Shown here piece after piece: positions 34,889-42,989 of a stretch of 64,000 nt of DNA (within the stretch, counting starts at the first letter, position 1; the number at the start of each line of letters is the position of its first letter). The position numbers were made by a program, and so were the translations under genes. The stretch spans positions 1 to 64,000 of the forward strand of contig JAUMZD010000007.1 of assembly GCA_030528325.1 (NCBI GenBank), given 5' to 3'. The notes beneath the pieces are model-generated. The model saw nothing but the letters and a program-made list of their open reading frames with translations. It ran no database searches and was not told where the DNA came from. Source of the DNA: Lautropia sp. Lineage in GTDB: Bacteria; Pseudomonadota; Gammaproteobacteria; Burkholderiales; Burkholderiaceae_E.

Positions 34889-36117
34889 TTGACTCCCAAT
34901 TCCCGATAGACCGTCTGGATGCCTTCAATATAGCGTGTCCGGTTGAAATGGGCGATACAGCGCTCCCGCGCCTGGCGCCCCATCTCGGCCAGCTGGGCAT
35001 CCGGCCTCGCGAAAACATCCGTGAGAACATCGGCCAGCGCATCCACATCCCCACTGGGGAATACCCAGCCCGTTTCAGGCGTGATCATCTCGGGGATGCC
35101 CCCGATGTCGGCCCCGACGACGGGCGTGCCACTGGCAAAGGCCTCCAGCACGCTCATCGGTGCATTCTCATACCATTCGCTGGGCAGAACCAGCGCCCGG
35201 GCCTCACGCACCTGTTTCCAGAGCGCATCGCCGGAGCAGAAACCCAGCCATTCGATGCGATCGGCATCCGGCAATGCCTTGAGCGCCTGCTCGAGCGGCC
35301 CCGTACCCGCCACCCGGAGCTTGACACCAGCCTTCGCGGCCGCCTTCACCAGCGTCGAGACACCTTTTTCCGGTGCCAGCCGGCCAGCGAACAGCAGATA
35401 GTCGCCTGGCTCGAAGTGCGGCTGGAAGGTGCTGGCATCGACATAGTTGGGCACATAGGTCACCTGCGCCTCCGGCCAGCCCCACTCGATCAGCTTGTTC
35501 CGGTAGAAGTGCGAAGGCGCAACCACACGGCTCAGATACTTCTGCCAGGTGTTCATCAGGCGGCTGAGCCCCGACTCGAGCATGACGATGGCGCTGGCGC
35601 CCAGCGAGTCACGCACACAGCGGTGGCGCAGCACGTTGATGACCGATCCGGTACGACAACGCTCACAGACACCGCCACCGTTCAGCATCTTGTAGGCTGG
35701 ACAGGCGATCTTGAGGTCATGTGCCGTCAGGACGGCCGGCACCCCCGCGTCGTGAAGCACCGGCAACACCGAGGGCGACAGGTGGTGGTAGATACAGTGA
35801 AGGTGGGCTACATCGGCCGGAAAGACCGACAGCAGCTTGCGAAGCTTGTCCTGCGCCTCGAAGGAATAGATGGCCTTGGCGGCCTTGACGAGCTTGTCTT
35901 TCAGGCCGTGGGTGTTACCGAACTCCAGCTCCTCGACGAAATACCCGCTCCACGGGGAAGCCATGTTTTTCGGGTGATGCATCGACATGACGGCGGTTTC
36001 CCAGCCCAGCTCGCGAAAGAGCGCATCATGTTCGAGGTACACGACGTCGGAGCCACCACGACGATAGTGGTAGGAGTTCAGCGACAGCAGATGAGGACGT
36101 GAGGATGCTTCTTTCAT
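34882..36117 (-). CDS. GT4-family glycosyltransferase
   Basis: A 411-residue GT-B glycosyltransferase, cytoplasmic or peripheral to the membrane. The N-terminal acceptor domain starts LLSLNSYHYRRGGSDVVYLEHDALF, and a cysteine-rich patch (KIACPAYKMLNGGGVCERCRTG) resembles a feature of several EPS glycosyltransferases. The donor domain has LLFAGRLAPEKGVSTLVKAAAKAG and the E-x7-E site in LPSEWYENAPMSVLEAFASGTPVVGADIGGIPEMI. It is the first gene of the minus-strand glycosyltransferase-HAD operon; its upstream gap is divergent with another glycosyltransferase gene. Confidence 0.93.
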   Translation of the reverse strand: MKEASSRPHLLSLNSYHYRRGGSDVVYLEHDALFRELGWETAVMSMHHPKNMASPWSGYFVEELEFGNTHGLKDKLVKAAKAIYSFEAQDKLRKLLSVFPADVAHLHCIYHHLSPSVLPVLHDAGVPAVLTAHDLKIACPAYKMLNGGGVCERCRTGSVINVLRHRCVRDSLGASAIVMLESGLSRLMNTWQKYLSRVVAPSHFYRNKLIEWGWPEAQVTYVPNYVDASTFQPHFEPGDYLLFAGRLAPEKGVSTLVKAAAKAGVKLRVAGTGPLEQALKALPDADRIEWLGFCSGDALWKQVREARALVLPSEWYENAPMSVLEAFASGTPVVGADIGGIPEMITPETGWVFPSGDVDALADVLTDVFARPDAQLAEMGRQARERCIAHFNRTRYIEGIQTVYRELGVKC

Positions 36118-36598
36118 GGGACTAGCATTCTATCGGGAGAGCCGATGCCTGAGCCGGCAATTCACCCTTCCCCACGATCAACGGGCCACACGACTCGACG
36201 GAGATCGAATGCCCCGCCTGCGCTGCCTGCCGGCGACGCTACCACAGCACGTTCTTCGCGGCTTCAGGCACCGGAGACGGACGCCACTTCTCAGCGAAAG
36301 CAGCAAAAAGTTGTTAACATACAACAACATTCTACGTTATCCCCCCCGTTCACGGAGTGATGCAATCAGCCTGAAACCCGCATTGGCAGCCATGCTCAGG
36401 CCCTCTCACCGTGGGAGTGACGCGTCAGAACCCCTGCTGATCGCCCACTGGTCAGCCAAGCGCGCCCAATCAACGGGTAGCATAAACCCATACACAGCGC
36501 CCCACGGCAGCACGTGCGACACTGAAAAGCCCAGGCCAGCAGGTGATGATGCAATCAAGCACGCGTAGCCGGATGGCCCAAGCAGTTTTGCGGAAGTC
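36118..36598. other. Divergent intergenic region between glycosyltransferase genes
   Basis: 481 bp without a supported gene. It contains an inverted repeat GTTGT-TAACAT-ACAAC (36310-36325) in an AT-rich patch that may be a promoter or operator, and a run of seven C residues (36341-36347). No other recognisable signal. Confidence 0.4.
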
Positions 36599-37642
36599 AT
36601 GAAGCCCAAAATCGTTTTTGTTGTGATGTCCGCGATCCACAGTGCTGAGTCGGTGGCGCAGCTGGCGCGCTCCCTGGCACCGCACACCGTGGTCGTCCAT
36701 CACGACTTCAGTCAGACAGCCGACTTTGCTCTGAACGAGCCGAACGTGCGTTTCGTACCCAACCCGAAACGCACGGGCTGGGCCATTTGGGGTTTCACCG
36801 AGGGGTTGTTCCACGCCATCCGCTACGCAACCGAGCACGTCGAATTCGACTACCTTCAGATCCTGAGCCCGACCTGTCTGCCGATCAAGCCGATGAGTGC
36901 CTTCGAGGCGCATGTGGCATCGGGGAAAACCGACGTGGATTTTTCATGGATCGACATGCAGGCCGATGAAGATGCGCTGATGTCGGTTGCCTACCGGGGT
37001 TTTGCAGCAGAGGAAACCTGGCGCCACCGTCTGCTGCGCCGGTTGATGCTGCTCTATTTCAACAACAGCCCCGAAAGGCGGGATCAGGCCGGCGTGCAGC
37101 TGCGCACCGGCGGGCAGCTTCGGGCCGACGGGCAGATGCGTCTGACCGCCCGGATCGCCCGTGCCGTGACGAAAGCCATGCTGAACCCGACGCTGGGGGG
37201 CCATGTCTTCACCAGCGAGTTTCCGCCCTATTACGGTTCCACCTGGTTCGGTGCCCGGCGGCCCGTCATCGAATGGGCGCTGCAACGCTTTGGGCAGCCG
37301 GACATCCAGAGCCACTTTCCCAAGCTGTGTATTGCCGACGAGTTTCTCATTCCGTCGCTGTTGAAATGCGGGGTGGCACAAAAGGGATTCAGGGATGGCC
37401 CGATGAATCACTGTATCGTGACCTTCATCGAAGCCAATCCTGTCTGGCTGACGGACAAGGATCTGGATGCACTGAAGCAGTCACCCGCCTTCTTTGCCCG
37501 AAAATTCCCCGACGACTTCTGCAACTCGACCCGGCAGCGTGTGCTGTCCGAGCTGGTCGGGATGAGTTCGGAACAGATCTTTGGCGACGCACGCACGCTC
37601 CTGTCGCCGGCAAGCGAACCCCAGCCAAGCCTCGTGGATTGA
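36599..37642 (+). CDS. Core-2/I-branching-type glycosyltransferase (GT14-like)
   Basis: The 347-residue protein resembles the bacterial branch of the core-2 beta-1,6-N-acetylglucosaminyltransferase fold. It shows an N-terminal IVFVVMSAIHS with HTVVVHHDFS, then FTEGLFHAIRYATEHVEFDYLQILSPTCLPIKPMSAFEAHVA, which matches the 'S(G/P)xxxPI(K/R)' donor region. Later GSTWFGARRPVIEWAL and LCIADEFLIPSLL give the conserved acceptor-side acidic residue. It likely adds a branching sugar to the polysaccharide. It stands alone, followed by the GT2 gene after 320 bp. Specificity is not predictable. Confidence 0.82.
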   Translation: MKPKIVFVVMSAIHSAESVAQLARSLAPHTVVVHHDFSQTADFALNEPNVRFVPNPKRTGWAIWGFTEGLFHAIRYATEHVEFDYLQILSPTCLPIKPMSAFEAHVASGKTDVDFSWIDMQADEDALMSVAYRGFAAEETWRHRLLRRLMLLYFNNSPERRDQAGVQLRTGGQLRADGQMRLTARIARAVTKAMLNPTLGGHVFTSEFPPYYGSTWFGARRPVIEWALQRFGQPDIQSHFPKLCIADEFLIPSLLKCGVAQKGFRDGPMNHCIVTFIEANPVWLTDKDLDALKQSPAFFARKFPDDFCNSTRQRVLSELVGMSSEQIFGDARTLLSPASEPQPSLVD

Positions 37643-37962
37643 AACCCGGTGCTTTCACCGGGCTCCCGCAAGAGACCACACCACACCCGGGCCTGCATGA
37701 GTTCAAGCGCCCGGTCTGCCCAAGCTTCGTCTCCAAGCACGTCGCTTTCCCGTACGAATACGGCGAAAAAGCCACAAAGCCGTCGGGATAAAACGATGTG
37801 AAAAAGGAAAAAGTATAGATAAGTGAAGAACTTGCGTAACAGTAGTATCATCTGAAAGACCTGAACGGATGTTCTCCGAAGGGCAAGGAGGAGCAGGGTA
37901 ACAGCACATCGACGCCCCCCTTTCCTGCCCTACCCCCACCCCTTTTTCACAGGAAGCCGACC
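37643..37962. other. Gap upstream of the GT2 gene with orphan Shine-Dalgarno
   Basis: 320 bp. AT-richer around 37,790-37,850. A very strong ribosome site, AAGGAGG, at 37885-37891 has no ATG, GTG or TTG at normal spacing. Overlapping it, a tiny frame starting ATG at 37869 stops at 37901 (10 codons). No other gene seen. Confidence 0.5.
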
Positions 37963-38994
37963 CTGCTCTCCATCATTGTCATCTCTCGCAATCAGATCAA
38001 GACGATCGACATGTGCTTGGACAGCATCCTGGCCGCGACCAAGGCCAGTGGCATCGATCGTCACGGATACGAGATTGTTTTCGTAGACTCGCGCTCCACC
38101 GATGGCACACCGGAGCGGGTGCGTGAACGGCTGGGCGACCAGGTCAGGATCGTTCGCGTCACCGGCCACATGAACGCGGCCATTGCCCGAAACGTCGGCG
38201 CCTCGGTAGCGAAGGGGGACGTGTTCTTCTTCATCGACGGCGACATGGAGGTTGGCGCCGACTTCCTGCGCAGCGCATTCGATGAAAACGGCAAACCCAT
38301 AGATCCTGTCATCTCGGGCCAGTTGCCCGAGAAGTTCTACGACACACGCGGCAATTTCATTGCGGACGGCCCCGATCGATACAAGGTCAAGGCCGACGGC
38401 TACCGAACCGAACTGGGAGGCAGCTCGGTCATCCGCCGTGACGTGTTCGAAAAGGTCGGCGGCTTCCGCCCCGAGATGCGGATCAATGAGGATCTGGACC
38501 TGGGCCTTCGCCTGGCCAAAGCCGGCTACAAGACCCGTACCCTGCCAAAGGTCATGGCGGTTCATCACACGGTCGAGTACTTTGACTGGTCCCGCCTTGG
38601 CTCGATGCTGATGGACGGCAGCATGTGTTATCCCGGGGTGGTCTTTCGGCGCCACTGGTTCAACAAGGCCTACTGGCCCATCCTGATCTCACATCAGCGC
38701 CCGACCGTGGTGCTGGTTCTGTCGCTGTTGCTGGCCCTGTTCGTCAGCCCCTGGTGGCTGCTGCTGTATCTTGGCTATGTCATTGCCAAGAACCTTCGCC
38801 GCCCAGGCACCAGCTTCCTGCAGGATCTGGCTGGTACCACCGCCCGCAGCTCGGGCTTTCTGATCGGCATCCCTTTCTTCTTTCCCCGATCCGTGCCGGA
38901 CAGTGCGATCACCTACGAGGAAATCCCAGCGCCAGCGCCCGCCGGCGGCCCTGAAGCCATCGACAGACAAGCTGCTGCGGATCAACCTGCCTGA
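37963..38994 (+). CDS. GT2-family glycosyltransferase with probable CTG start
   Basis: The product is a GT-A glycosyltransferase of about 343 residues. The first ATG (38011) would remove the first strand, LLSIIVISRNQIKTID, which is an essential part of the nucleotide-binding fold, so I begin at the CTG at 37963, behind AGGAA at 37951-37955. Visible motifs are IVFVDSRSTDGTPE, NVGASVAKGDVFFFIDGDMEV (DxD-like), GGSSVIRRDVFEKVGGF and MRINEDLDLGLRLAKAG. Two hydrophobic helices near the C-terminus (RPTVVLVLSLLLALFVS, WWLLLYLGYVIA) place it at the inner membrane. It probably transfers a sugar to the EPS repeat unit. Confidence 0.82.
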   Translation: MLSIIVISRNQIKTIDMCLDSILAATKASGIDRHGYEIVFVDSRSTDGTPERVRERLGDQVRIVRVTGHMNAAIARNVGASVAKGDVFFFIDGDMEVGADFLRSAFDENGKPIDPVISGQLPEKFYDTRGNFIADGPDRYKVKADGYRTELGGSSVIRRDVFEKVGGFRPEMRINEDLDLGLRLAKAGYKTRTLPKVMAVHHTVEYFDWSRLGSMLMDGSMCYPGVVFRRHWFNKAYWPILISHQRPTVVLVLSLLLALFVSPWWLLLYLGYVIAKNLRRPGTSFLQDLAGTTARSSGFLIGIPFFFPRSVPDSAITYEEIPAPAPAGGPEAIDRQAAADQPA

Positions 38995-39020
38995 AGCCTC
39001 AGGACACCGACGAACTCTGA

Positions 39021-39050
39021 CCGCCGGCCGGAACAGGGCCGGCCGGCAGG
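39021..39050. terminator. GC-rich hairpin between convergent GT2 and flippase genes
   Basis: CCGCCGGCC and GGCCGGCAGG-type arms (core GCCGGCC-GGAACAG-GGCCGGC) form a strong stem 26 bp after the GT2 stop and 65 bp from the flippase stop. No T-run on either strand, so at most a bidirectional weak terminator. Confidence 0.5.
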
Positions 39051-39114
39051 TGCCAGAACTCATCGCCGAGCCATGTGCAGGACCTGCCCTGAGGCCCGAC
39101 AGGCGCCCCCGCTG

Positions 39115-40701
39115 TCACGAGGAGGCGACGGGCTTGGCACGCCCCTCTCCGGCATCAGCGCCACCACCGCCCCGGCGCTTCTTGATCACGGCCTTGAAGA
39201 TCCTGATCTCCACGGCTCGCGGCCGCAAGACCAGGACACAGATGACCAGGTAGGCCAGCGAGGCCAGCAGCACCCGCCACCACCATGCCTGAACGACATC
39301 CTGCAACAGTACGGCAGCCATCAGACCGATCGAGGTGGCGAAGACACAGGCGAAGACGTGCTCGAGACTGCTTTCGTAGGGGTAGCCAGTACGTCCAAGC
39401 CAGTAGATGACCATCATGTTGGCCACCACCAGCCCGATGCAGTTGGCCGCCGGCAACGCGATGATGCCGAAGGTGGGTGCCAGAGCGACCCCCAGTAACA
39501 GCGAAAGCCCCAGGAAGGTGTTGCTGAAGACGAGGAAACCGTAACGCTCGACGGTATGCGCCAGATTCTCCAGGGTATGACGCCAGGACTCCAGCGCAAT
39601 CGCCAGACACATGATCAGGATCAGTCCGGCAGCATCGGCACCGTATTTGCCCTTGGAAAGCCAGAGGTAGATGTCTCCCCCCCCTGCTGCAAACACGGTG
39701 CTGGCCAGGCCGATGAGCACCAGGTTGATGGTCAGGGCCGCATTGGCGACCGTCTCCGCCTCCTTGAAGGATCCGTTGGCGGAAAACCGTGCCGCCATCA
39801 CCGGCCGGATCATGCCGTTGAACAGCTGGGCAGGCAGATAACGCTGGAGCTGATCGAAGATCGACTGCGCAAAGCCGAAAAGCGCCACCTGGAACGGCGC
39901 GAACTGGTTGCCCGCCACCAGACGGTTGACCACACCACCGTAAGGCAGGATGATCAGCCCCTGCACATGCCCCTTGATACCGAAATCGATCATCCGGCGG
40001 AAGTTGTTCCTCAACCATTCACGCTGAACGTCTGTCTCGGCCACACCCCCTGCCGAAGCATGGGTTGCCCGGTAGACCCCCCAGGTCATCAGCATGGCAC
40101 CCAGCGCCTCGTTGATCACTTCGATCAGGATCAGGTTGAACAGGTTCATGTGCCCTGTCATGACCAGGGCGATCACGCAGAGGAACTTGCCCACGGTAAC
40201 CGCCGCGAAGGCGCTCTGGCCCCGCTTCTGTTCCAGCATGGCTTCCAGCACCTGGAACTCGGAGTTCGAAGCCGTGCGGAACAGTACCACCAGCAGGTAC
40301 ATCTGCAGCTCGACCAGCCAGTCCGTCAGGCTCAGCCAGTCAGCCAGCCACAGGGGAAAGATGATGAGAGCGACGACCGTCAGCAGGATCAGCGCGAGCC
40401 GCAAGCCCAGGGCATAGCCGATCACACGCCTCAGCGCCCAGAGATAGCGCAGGTTGAAGATTTCCGGCACGAACCGGGTCAGGATCTGACCGGTACCCAC
40501 CGAAGTGAGCGTGAGCAGCACTTCGGTCAGCCCCAGCAGGACGGAGTAGGCAGCAAATTCCTTGACCGGCAGGTTCTGCACGATCAGAAAAAGGGCGCCG
40601 ACCCCGGCCACGGAAGTCAGCGCCTTGCCCATCAGGAAGTGTTTCATGCCCGCGGCAATGCGCCGGGCACTATAGGGGTTGTGATCGGCGTTCTCAGACA
40701 T
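39115..40701 (-). CDS. Wzx-like polysaccharide flippase
   Basis: A 528-residue polytopic protein with about 12-14 hydrophobic helices, of the MVF/Polysacc_synt superfamily. The N-terminal FLMGKALTSVAGVGALFLIVQNLPVKEFAAYSVLLGLTE has the usual first two helices, and YLPAQLFNGMIRPVMAARFS and the paired C-terminal helices are family-like. It should move lipid-linked repeat units from the cytoplasmic to the periplasmic face. The C-terminus ends in a basic cytoplasmic tail (KAVIKKRRGGGG). It is separated from the glycoside hydrolase upstream by a 52-bp gap and may be co-transcribed with it. Confidence 0.87.
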   Translation of the reverse strand: MSENADHNPYSARRIAAGMKHFLMGKALTSVAGVGALFLIVQNLPVKEFAAYSVLLGLTEVLLTLTSVGTGQILTRFVPEIFNLRYLWALRRVIGYALGLRLALILLTVVALIIFPLWLADWLSLTDWLVELQMYLLVVLFRTASNSEFQVLEAMLEQKRGQSAFAAVTVGKFLCVIALVMTGHMNLFNLILIEVINEALGAMLMTWGVYRATHASAGGVAETDVQREWLRNNFRRMIDFGIKGHVQGLIILPYGGVVNRLVAGNQFAPFQVALFGFAQSIFDQLQRYLPAQLFNGMIRPVMAARFSANGSFKEAETVANAALTINLVLIGLASTVFAAGGGDIYLWLSKGKYGADAAGLILIMCLAIALESWRHTLENLAHTVERYGFLVFSNTFLGLSLLLGVALAPTFGIIALPAANCIGLVVANMMVIYWLGRTGYPYESSLEHVFACVFATSIGLMAAVLLQDVVQAWWWRVLLASLAYLVICVLVLRPRAVEIRIFKAVIKKRRGGGGADAGEGRAKPVASS

Positions 40702-40753
40702 CAGCTGAAGCTAGTGGATATCGACTGACAGGGAAATGAAGGCGGCGGCGCTG

Positions 40754-42319
40754 TCACTGGCCGCTGGCGGGGAAGACCAGCGCCGACACGGAATGTGCGG
40801 CCAAGCTATATCGGGCCATCCCCTTGTCGTCAAAGGACAAATGGACGCGCTGGCGATCCGGGCCGACGACCAGCGCCCTGTCATAGTTGTGAATGCTCTC
40901 CGAATCCCCGGCAACGGCGCTCAGCGTGGCACTGACCTTTCGGCCAGCCATTTCGGGAATGGTCAGTGCGACCTCGACGGATGCCTTGTCGCGGTTGATC
41001 GACCAGACGCTGTAGCGGCTGCGCTGGGCATCGGTCATGACGGTGCCCCGGGCAGAGTAACCAGCGTCATAACCGGCCGGATTGGCGCTGCCACTGGCGG
41101 TGCTCAAGACCTGCGGCAGCATCGTTTCCCGCAGCAGGGCATAGGCCTGCATGGGCACCGACGGGTGGAATGTCTTGCTGCCTTCCGGCATATGGAACAT
41201 CGGCCACGGCCCGGTGGTCCCATGCAGGGCGTGCAGGGCCCCGCCCTTGACGGCCTTCAGCTGGGTGGACGCGATGATCATGTCTGCCATGCCGATCGAG
41301 GCGCCCAGATCAGCCGACTTCCGCCAGCTTTCCTTCCACTCCTTGCCCGCCTCTCCCTGAGGCCACCGCGCATGTTCCGTCACCCAGAAGCCGATGTCCT
41401 TCGCCGGGACACCTGCATCTGCGGCATTGCCGATCGAGCGGCACAGATGCTCGAGGCGGTTCATCATGTGCGGACCGTCTGGCGGACCATCGTAGTAGAG
41501 GTGCTGCGCATACTCGGTGACGCCATCGCCCTTGAGCCCTTTCGCAACCGCCACGTTGTAGTCCGAGGCCGTGATCCCACGATCTTCCTGGGCATCGAAA
41601 TCGGCCATCATGCTGACGAAACGGGCCTTGCCGTCAACCCCGTTGACCGCCTTGATGGCAGCCTGGGACCGGGTCACGTACAGATCCGAAATCCACTTCT
41701 CGTGAAAACGGTCCAGCTCGTTGCCCAGCTCCCAGCGCAGCACCGGCACCTTGCGGTCGGCGATGTGCCTGACCAGCCCCTCGGCCTCGGCAGCCATGAT
41801 TTCCTGGGGAACGAGCCGATCCAGATCGCCTTTGAGATTCAGCACATACCAGACCTGCCCCCCGGTCTCATCCACGAAATCGAGAAACTCGTCGACACCG
41901 AATTCGATGCGATCCAGATCGATCCAGTCATTGATCTTGACCGCTGGCCGTTTGGTGACGACCCCCACCGACTGTTTCCAGCGGTGGTAGTTGGATGTGG
42001 TGCCGCCGGGATACCGATAGACGGCGCCCGGAAAGTGCTGTTTCAGGAAAGCAGAGACTTCCGGCCGCACCCGGTGCTGTGCGCTGTCCCATAGCGAAAG
42101 CTGGAACTCGGTGTTCTCGAGATTGAAACCGAAGAACTCGGGGCCGATTTCCTTGACCACATCCGACCCGACCGTCAGGGAGAGGCCGCTGGCAGCCGTC
42201 CCGACCTTGACCGGGCCACAGACCGATGGCGCTGGCGTCGCCTTGCAGGCGCCCACGCTGAACGCTGCCATCAGCACCCAGGACAGTTTCTGAAGTCGGA
42301 AGCACATGGTTGAGGCCAT
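40754..42319 (-). CDS. Clan GH-A glycoside hydrolase lipoprotein (GH51/GH39-like)
   Basis: The 521-residue protein has an N-terminal signal ending SVGAC (Cys25, acceptable lipobox). The TIM-barrel domain carries the two clan-A catalytic glutamates: acid/base E201 in LRWELGNELDRF and nucleophile E315 in GFWVTEHARW. Other clan features are FGFNLENTEFQ and YRYPGGTTSNYHRWK, reminiscent of alpha-L-arabinofuranosidases. A C-terminal beta-sandwich (RYSVWSINRDKASVEVALTIP) completes the fold. As a periplasmic or surface lipoprotein beside Wzx, it may trim or cut the exopolysaccharide. Bond specificity is unknown. Confidence 0.85.
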   Translation of the reverse strand: MASTMCFRLQKLSWVLMAAFSVGACKATPAPSVCGPVKVGTAASGLSLTVGSDVVKEIGPEFFGFNLENTEFQLSLWDSAQHRVRPEVSAFLKQHFPGAVYRYPGGTTSNYHRWKQSVGVVTKRPAVKINDWIDLDRIEFGVDEFLDFVDETGGQVWYVLNLKGDLDRLVPQEIMAAEAEGLVRHIADRKVPVLRWELGNELDRFHEKWISDLYVTRSQAAIKAVNGVDGKARFVSMMADFDAQEDRGITASDYNVAVAKGLKGDGVTEYAQHLYYDGPPDGPHMMNRLEHLCRSIGNAADAGVPAKDIGFWVTEHARWPQGEAGKEWKESWRKSADLGASIGMADMIIASTQLKAVKGGALHALHGTTGPWPMFHMPEGSKTFHPSVPMQAYALLRETMLPQVLSTASGSANPAGYDAGYSARGTVMTDAQRSRYSVWSINRDKASVEVALTIPEMAGRKVSATLSAVAGDSESIHNYDRALVVGPDRQRVHLSFDDKGMARYSLAAHSVSALVFPASGQ

Positions 42320-42604
42320 AGGGAGAGTCTATCGGGCGCCGGGCAATGAAAGGACAGGCGGTTGACCAGGGCACAAACACCTCGTAAGCCTTTCATTGTA
42401 GGCGCTGGCCATGGGCCGTGCCATTTCAGCCAGCAGAAAAGTGTGATTTTTGGGTGAGTTCGTCACGAACGGCACATCTGGGGACACGTTCCGGTCAACC
42501 GCTGCGCAGACGCCTGGCACCGCCGTTCCGTGGACAAGCTGGCGGCAATGAAGCGACCGAAGAGGCCCCTTTCCTGCAACGGGCGTCTGCCAAGGATGAA
42601 TGTC
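42320..42604. other. Upstream part of the divergent gap between hydrolase and repeat lipoprotein genes
   Basis: Nothing convincing apart from promoter potential for the glycoside hydrolase gene. Together with the family B copy and the next 216 bp it forms a 670-bp gap. Confidence 0.4.
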
Positions 42605-42773
42605 CCAGGAGCTTGGGCGGCAGGAAAGTCGCGGGCTGCAAACCGGCCGCGCCGGCCCATTTTGCACCCGCTTCTTGCCCCATGGCACCGGCTATGGGGC
42701 GGCGAATCGGGCACAAACTGTGCTCGGCGGGGCCGATTTTCGCCTTCGCGATTCCTACCGCCCAAGCCCCTAG
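42605..42773. repeat. Family B repeat, full copy 4 in inverse orientation
   Basis: 169 bp, reverse of copies 1-3: CAGGAGCTTGGGCGGCAGGA at the left, GATTCCTACCGCCCAAGCCCCTAG at the right. The central hairpin is GCCCCATGGC-ACCG-GCTATGGGGC (one mismatch, still pairing G-T). It occupies the divergent gap upstream of the 898-residue lipoprotein gene. Confidence 0.9.
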
Positions 42774-42989
42774 AGCCCTGAAAACGCAAGTAAAAAATCG
42801 TGTCACGTGACTTTTTTCGCAACCCGTCCCGCAACAACAACCGCCCATCCACTGCGTGACCACAGATTCAGGGGCTTGAACGTAGAGTTCGTGTCGCAAA
42901 ACACAGACAAACCGATGCGAAACGGCAACACAGGCATCGGCCATGATTCGGGGATTTGTCTGTTCTGCAACACCCAACGGACTCTAATC

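Noticed and set aside
36340-36347. Phase-variable C-tract near the glycosyltransferase start
   Set aside because: The run of seven C lies more than 250 bp before the coding region and is too short to suggest slippage control.
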